The notes under the pieces were generated by a model. It worked only from the letters and a program-made list of their open reading frames with translations. It was not told the DNA's origin and did not search any database. The translations under genes were made by a program, and so were the position numbers. Of a stretch of 64,000 bases of DNA, positions 62,063 through 64,000 are shown in pieces. The stretch lies in contig NZ_CAAHFG010000002.1 of the NCBI RefSeq assembly GCF_900890425.1, positions 682,001 through 746,000 of the forward strand, given 5' to 3'. The number at the start of each line of letters is the position of its first letter. Within the stretch, counting starts at the first letter, position 1. The DNA is from Pontiella desulfatans (lineage in GTDB: Bacteria; Verrucomicrobiota; Kiritimatiellia; Kiritimatiellales; Pontiellaceae).

Positions 62063-63522
62063 TTCCGGGCTCCTTTCTTTCCGCCTCGATCTCCGCCGCG
62101 TTTGCCTTCGCCGGGCTTCATGTCGGCGTGTTCGCGGTCGGCGCGGCGTTCGGGCGAGACCGGATTCTCGAGGTTCTCGACGAGGGTATAGTTCGGTTTC
62201 ATGTTGCGGCCTTTGAAGGCGGGGTGGTTGGCCGGGTAGCGGTGGATTTTAAAGACGGCGTTCTGCGCATGGTAGCGGTGGTCGAGCGGGACGGTTTCGC
62301 CCTGTTTCAGTACGCGGCTGGTGACGGGGTTGACGTATTCCCATACGGTTTCCCCTTTGGGTGTCACCTCGAACAACGTGCCGTGGACCCCCGCGCAGAT
62401 GAGCGTGTTCCCGTTGGGCAAACGCTGCGCGCCGGAGATTTCCTGCGAGAAGAAGGTTTTCGGGTCGGGATCGGTATAGCTCCACACCATCTTCGTTTCG
62501 CCTTTTTTAGAGATTGCCAGTTCATCCACGCTGGTGTGTCCGCGCCCGAGCCCGTTGTTGAAAACAAGGATGTTCCCGGCGCCCGGGCAGCCTGCCGGAA
62601 TCCACTGGGAATCGTGCTGCTGGAAGAGGGTTTGCTTTCCATCTTGCCGATGGGTGGAGGGATTGCCCCAGCGGTATAGCAAGTCGCCCTTCGTCCCCCT
62701 GGCCTCCTCGGTCGAGATGCCGTGGTCGATGATCCAGATTTCGGAGTTGCCGCGGCAGCTGATCACGATCCGGTCGAGCTCGGCGTTGTAGTCGATCGAG
62801 TTGAAATGGTTCCAGAACGCCTTGGCGCGGCGGCCGGAGCCGTTCGGGTCGATCTTGCCGGGGTTCGCGGCCACGTCGCCATAGTTGTCTTTGGTTTTAT
62901 CAAAGTCCTGAATCAGATGATCCCAGACATGCCACTGCCAGACAATTTTCCCCGACTTCGGCCCCGTCTTTTGAATCTCGACGATATAGTCGGGGAAGAG
63001 CTTGCTGTCCTTCAGCGCGTTCTTATCGAACCCCGCCTGAACCGCTTCCTCCATCGACTTGTGCTCCACCACCATCGCGAGGATGTTGCCGTTGGGCATT
63101 GGGGCAATATCGTGGTGCATCAGGTTTTGATCGTCCGAGAGCCAATATTCCCAAACGAGGTTTCCGTCCCAGTCGTACTCCTCCAGCCGGCCGCCTTCGC
63201 CTCCGCCGATGAACGCCTTGTTCTTCGTCAGGCAGCAGCGGAGCATGTTGCCGTTTTCCAAGAGGTAGACCGACTGCCCCGGTTCATATTGGCTTTCCCA
63301 CTCGTTCACGATCATCCCGTTGTTGTCCATCAGGTAGGTCTTCGTGAAATGCTTCGGCGCAAAGAGGGTATAGCCCGGAAACGCCTTGTCCGTATGCTTG
63401 ATCAAGCCAAGCTGCCGCTTCGTTTCGCCAAACGATTCCTCCGGCGAGCGGTGCGGCTGACGTTCCGCGGCCATGGTGGATAGCGCGGCCAACAGTGAAA
63501 GTCCAATCCATCTAGTGTTCAT
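62059..63522 (-). CDS. Arylsulfotransferase-like protein (ASST-1)
   Basis: 487 aa from ATG 63522 (AAGGAG seven bases upstream). A signal peptide precedes the ASST-like domain: GYTLFAPKHFTKTYLMDNNG, LEEYDWDGNLVWEYWLSD, MHHDIAPMPNGNILAMVVEH, HFNSIDYNAELDRIVISCRG and RLPNGNTLICAGVHGTLFEV. It is a paralogue of the next gene but ends in a basic low-complexity tail (GKRGGDRGGKKGARK) instead of EF-hands. It heads the four-gene operon. Confidence 0.8.
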   Translation of the reverse strand: MNTRWIGLSLLAALSTMAAERQPHRSPEESFGETKRQLGLIKHTDKAFPGYTLFAPKHFTKTYLMDNNGMIVNEWESQYEPGQSVYLLENGNMLRCCLTKNKAFIGGGEGGRLEEYDWDGNLVWEYWLSDDQNLMHHDIAPMPNGNILAMVVEHKSMEEAVQAGFDKNALKDSKLFPDYIVEIQKTGPKSGKIVWQWHVWDHLIQDFDKTKDNYGDVAANPGKIDPNGSGRRAKAFWNHFNSIDYNAELDRIVISCRGNSEIWIIDHGISTEEARGTKGDLLYRWGNPSTHRQDGKQTLFQQHDSQWIPAGCPGAGNILVFNNGLGRGHTSVDELAISKKGETKMVWSYTDPDPKTFFSQEISGAQRLPNGNTLICAGVHGTLFEVTPKGETVWEYVNPVTSRVLKQGETVPLDHRYHAQNAVFKIHRYPANHPAFKGRNMKPNYTLVENLENPVSPERRADREHADMKPGEGKRGGDRGGKKGARK

Positions 63523-63672
63523 TCCATGCTCCTTGTTGAGGTGGTGAACATAACGATGGACGATGCGAAAACCCAAGGGGTGTTGCATTACGGTTTGGTA
63601 ATGAAATGGAGCTGGAGCGTGCTCGCCGAGCGCGACGTTCCAAAGCTTGGCAGGTGTGCCGTGCGTATGTGC

Positions 63673-63693
63673 GGACGGCTGGGACAGCCGTCC
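63673..63693 (-). terminator. Hairpin at the end of the partial minus-strand gene
   Basis: GGACGGCTG (63673-63681) pairs with CAGCCGTCC (63685-63693) with a three-base loop. It directly follows the stop codon of the gene entering from the window edge. There is no clear T-tract, so it may be a repeated sequence rather than a terminator. Confidence 0.5.
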
Positions 63694-64000
63694 CTACCCA
63701 GGGCGGTTCATGGCCAGCAGTGTGACGCTGATGGTGATGGCCAGCTCGTCGAGCTGCATCACTGCGGCTTTGGCTTCGGGGCCGGACCGCCAGAAGATGG
63801 GGGTCATTTGGATCAGGTCGGCAATCTGCTCCCGGCTGAGCACAGTCCCGTAGGCCAGTTGCTCCCGCTGGGTTTCGATGAAGTACGGGGCGCACTTGGC
63901 GGCGGCTTCATCGGCCTTTTCCTTGAAGTCGCCGGAGCTGAACTGCAGCTGTTGCCGAAGTTCGGCCAGGTGATTGGGGCCCGGCACGCCGATCAACAGG
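63694..64000 (-). CDS. Partial gene, C-terminal part of an unknown protein
   Basis: The frame is open to the window edge (102 codons) and has no ATG start, so it probably continues beyond. The visible part is helical (HLAELRQQLQFSSGDFKEKA, QMTPIFWRSGPEAKAAVMQL) and has no recognised motif. It lies 171 bp upstream of the sulfation operon on the same strand. Confidence 0.5.
   Translation of the reverse strand, partial: LLIGVPGPNHLAELRQQLQFSSGDFKEKADEAAAKCAPYFIETQREQLAYGTVLSREQIADLIQMTPIFWRSGPEAKAAVMQLDELAITISVTLLAMNRPG

Overview
The window is GC-rich bacterial chromosome of a Gram-negative type: it encodes an autotransporter, lipoproteins, an LolC/E-type permease, an Mla/MCE lipid transporter and a small outer-membrane barrel. 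Secreted proteins with Verrucomicrobia/Kiritimatiellota-style C-terminal domains, together with an operon of arylsulfotransferase-like proteins and a sulfatase, suggest a marine PVC-group bacterium, most likely Kiritimatiellota near Pontiella. That assignment is inference from gene content. About 65 genes are supported.

Layout. 0-7.3 kb: mltF-trpD (minus strand), a frameshifted ORF6N gene, an M23 peptidase and a secreted protein lying between a decayed partial copy of rplT and the intact rplT-rpmI pair, then cysE. 7.3-10.7 kb: thrC, a PIN toxin/Phd antitoxin pair and a LolC/E-type permease. 10.8-16.7 kb: a tight six-gene operon around an MCE (Mla) lipid transporter. 16.7-17.7 kb: an IS630-family element inserted in the shared stop codons of two convergent genes. 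17.7-25.8 kb: an outer-membrane protein, an ornithine cyclodeaminase-family enzyme, a CaCA-like exchanger, a kinase-like membrane protein and a secreted RTX/cysteine-peptidase protein. 25.8-31.9 kb: a riboflavin region led by an FMN riboswitch (ribBA, ribH, nusB, ftsY, ribD, ribE), interrupted by a second toxin-antitoxin pair and by a GxxExxY gene between inverted repeats. 32-41.5 kb: orphan HigA, deacetylase, SDR, lipoproteins, YjbQ, two CNNM/CorC proteins, esterase, TrkA-type channel, amidase. 41.6-44.9 kb: TPP riboswitch-thiC and pgk. 45-56 kb: autotransporter, ileS, DksA-like protein, lspA-miaA, hflX. 56-64 kb: a beta-helix protein facing a four-gene minus-strand operon (two ASST-like proteins, a deiodinase-like thioredoxin-fold protein, a sulfatase).

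The most unusual signals are in the DNA between genes. A 44-bp perfect palindrome occurs twice, identically, 25 kb apart. A second family of long inverted repeats whose arms begin CCACGAA or CCACGGA occurs four times, each time just after a stop codon in a co-directional gene run. Three of these are solo hairpins; in the fourth the arms flank the GxxExxY nuclease-fold gene, which resembles an autonomous element with MITE-like derivatives. The sulfation operon, the MCE operon with its uncharacterised members, the kinase-like membrane protein and the rplT remnant are the best protein-level leads.
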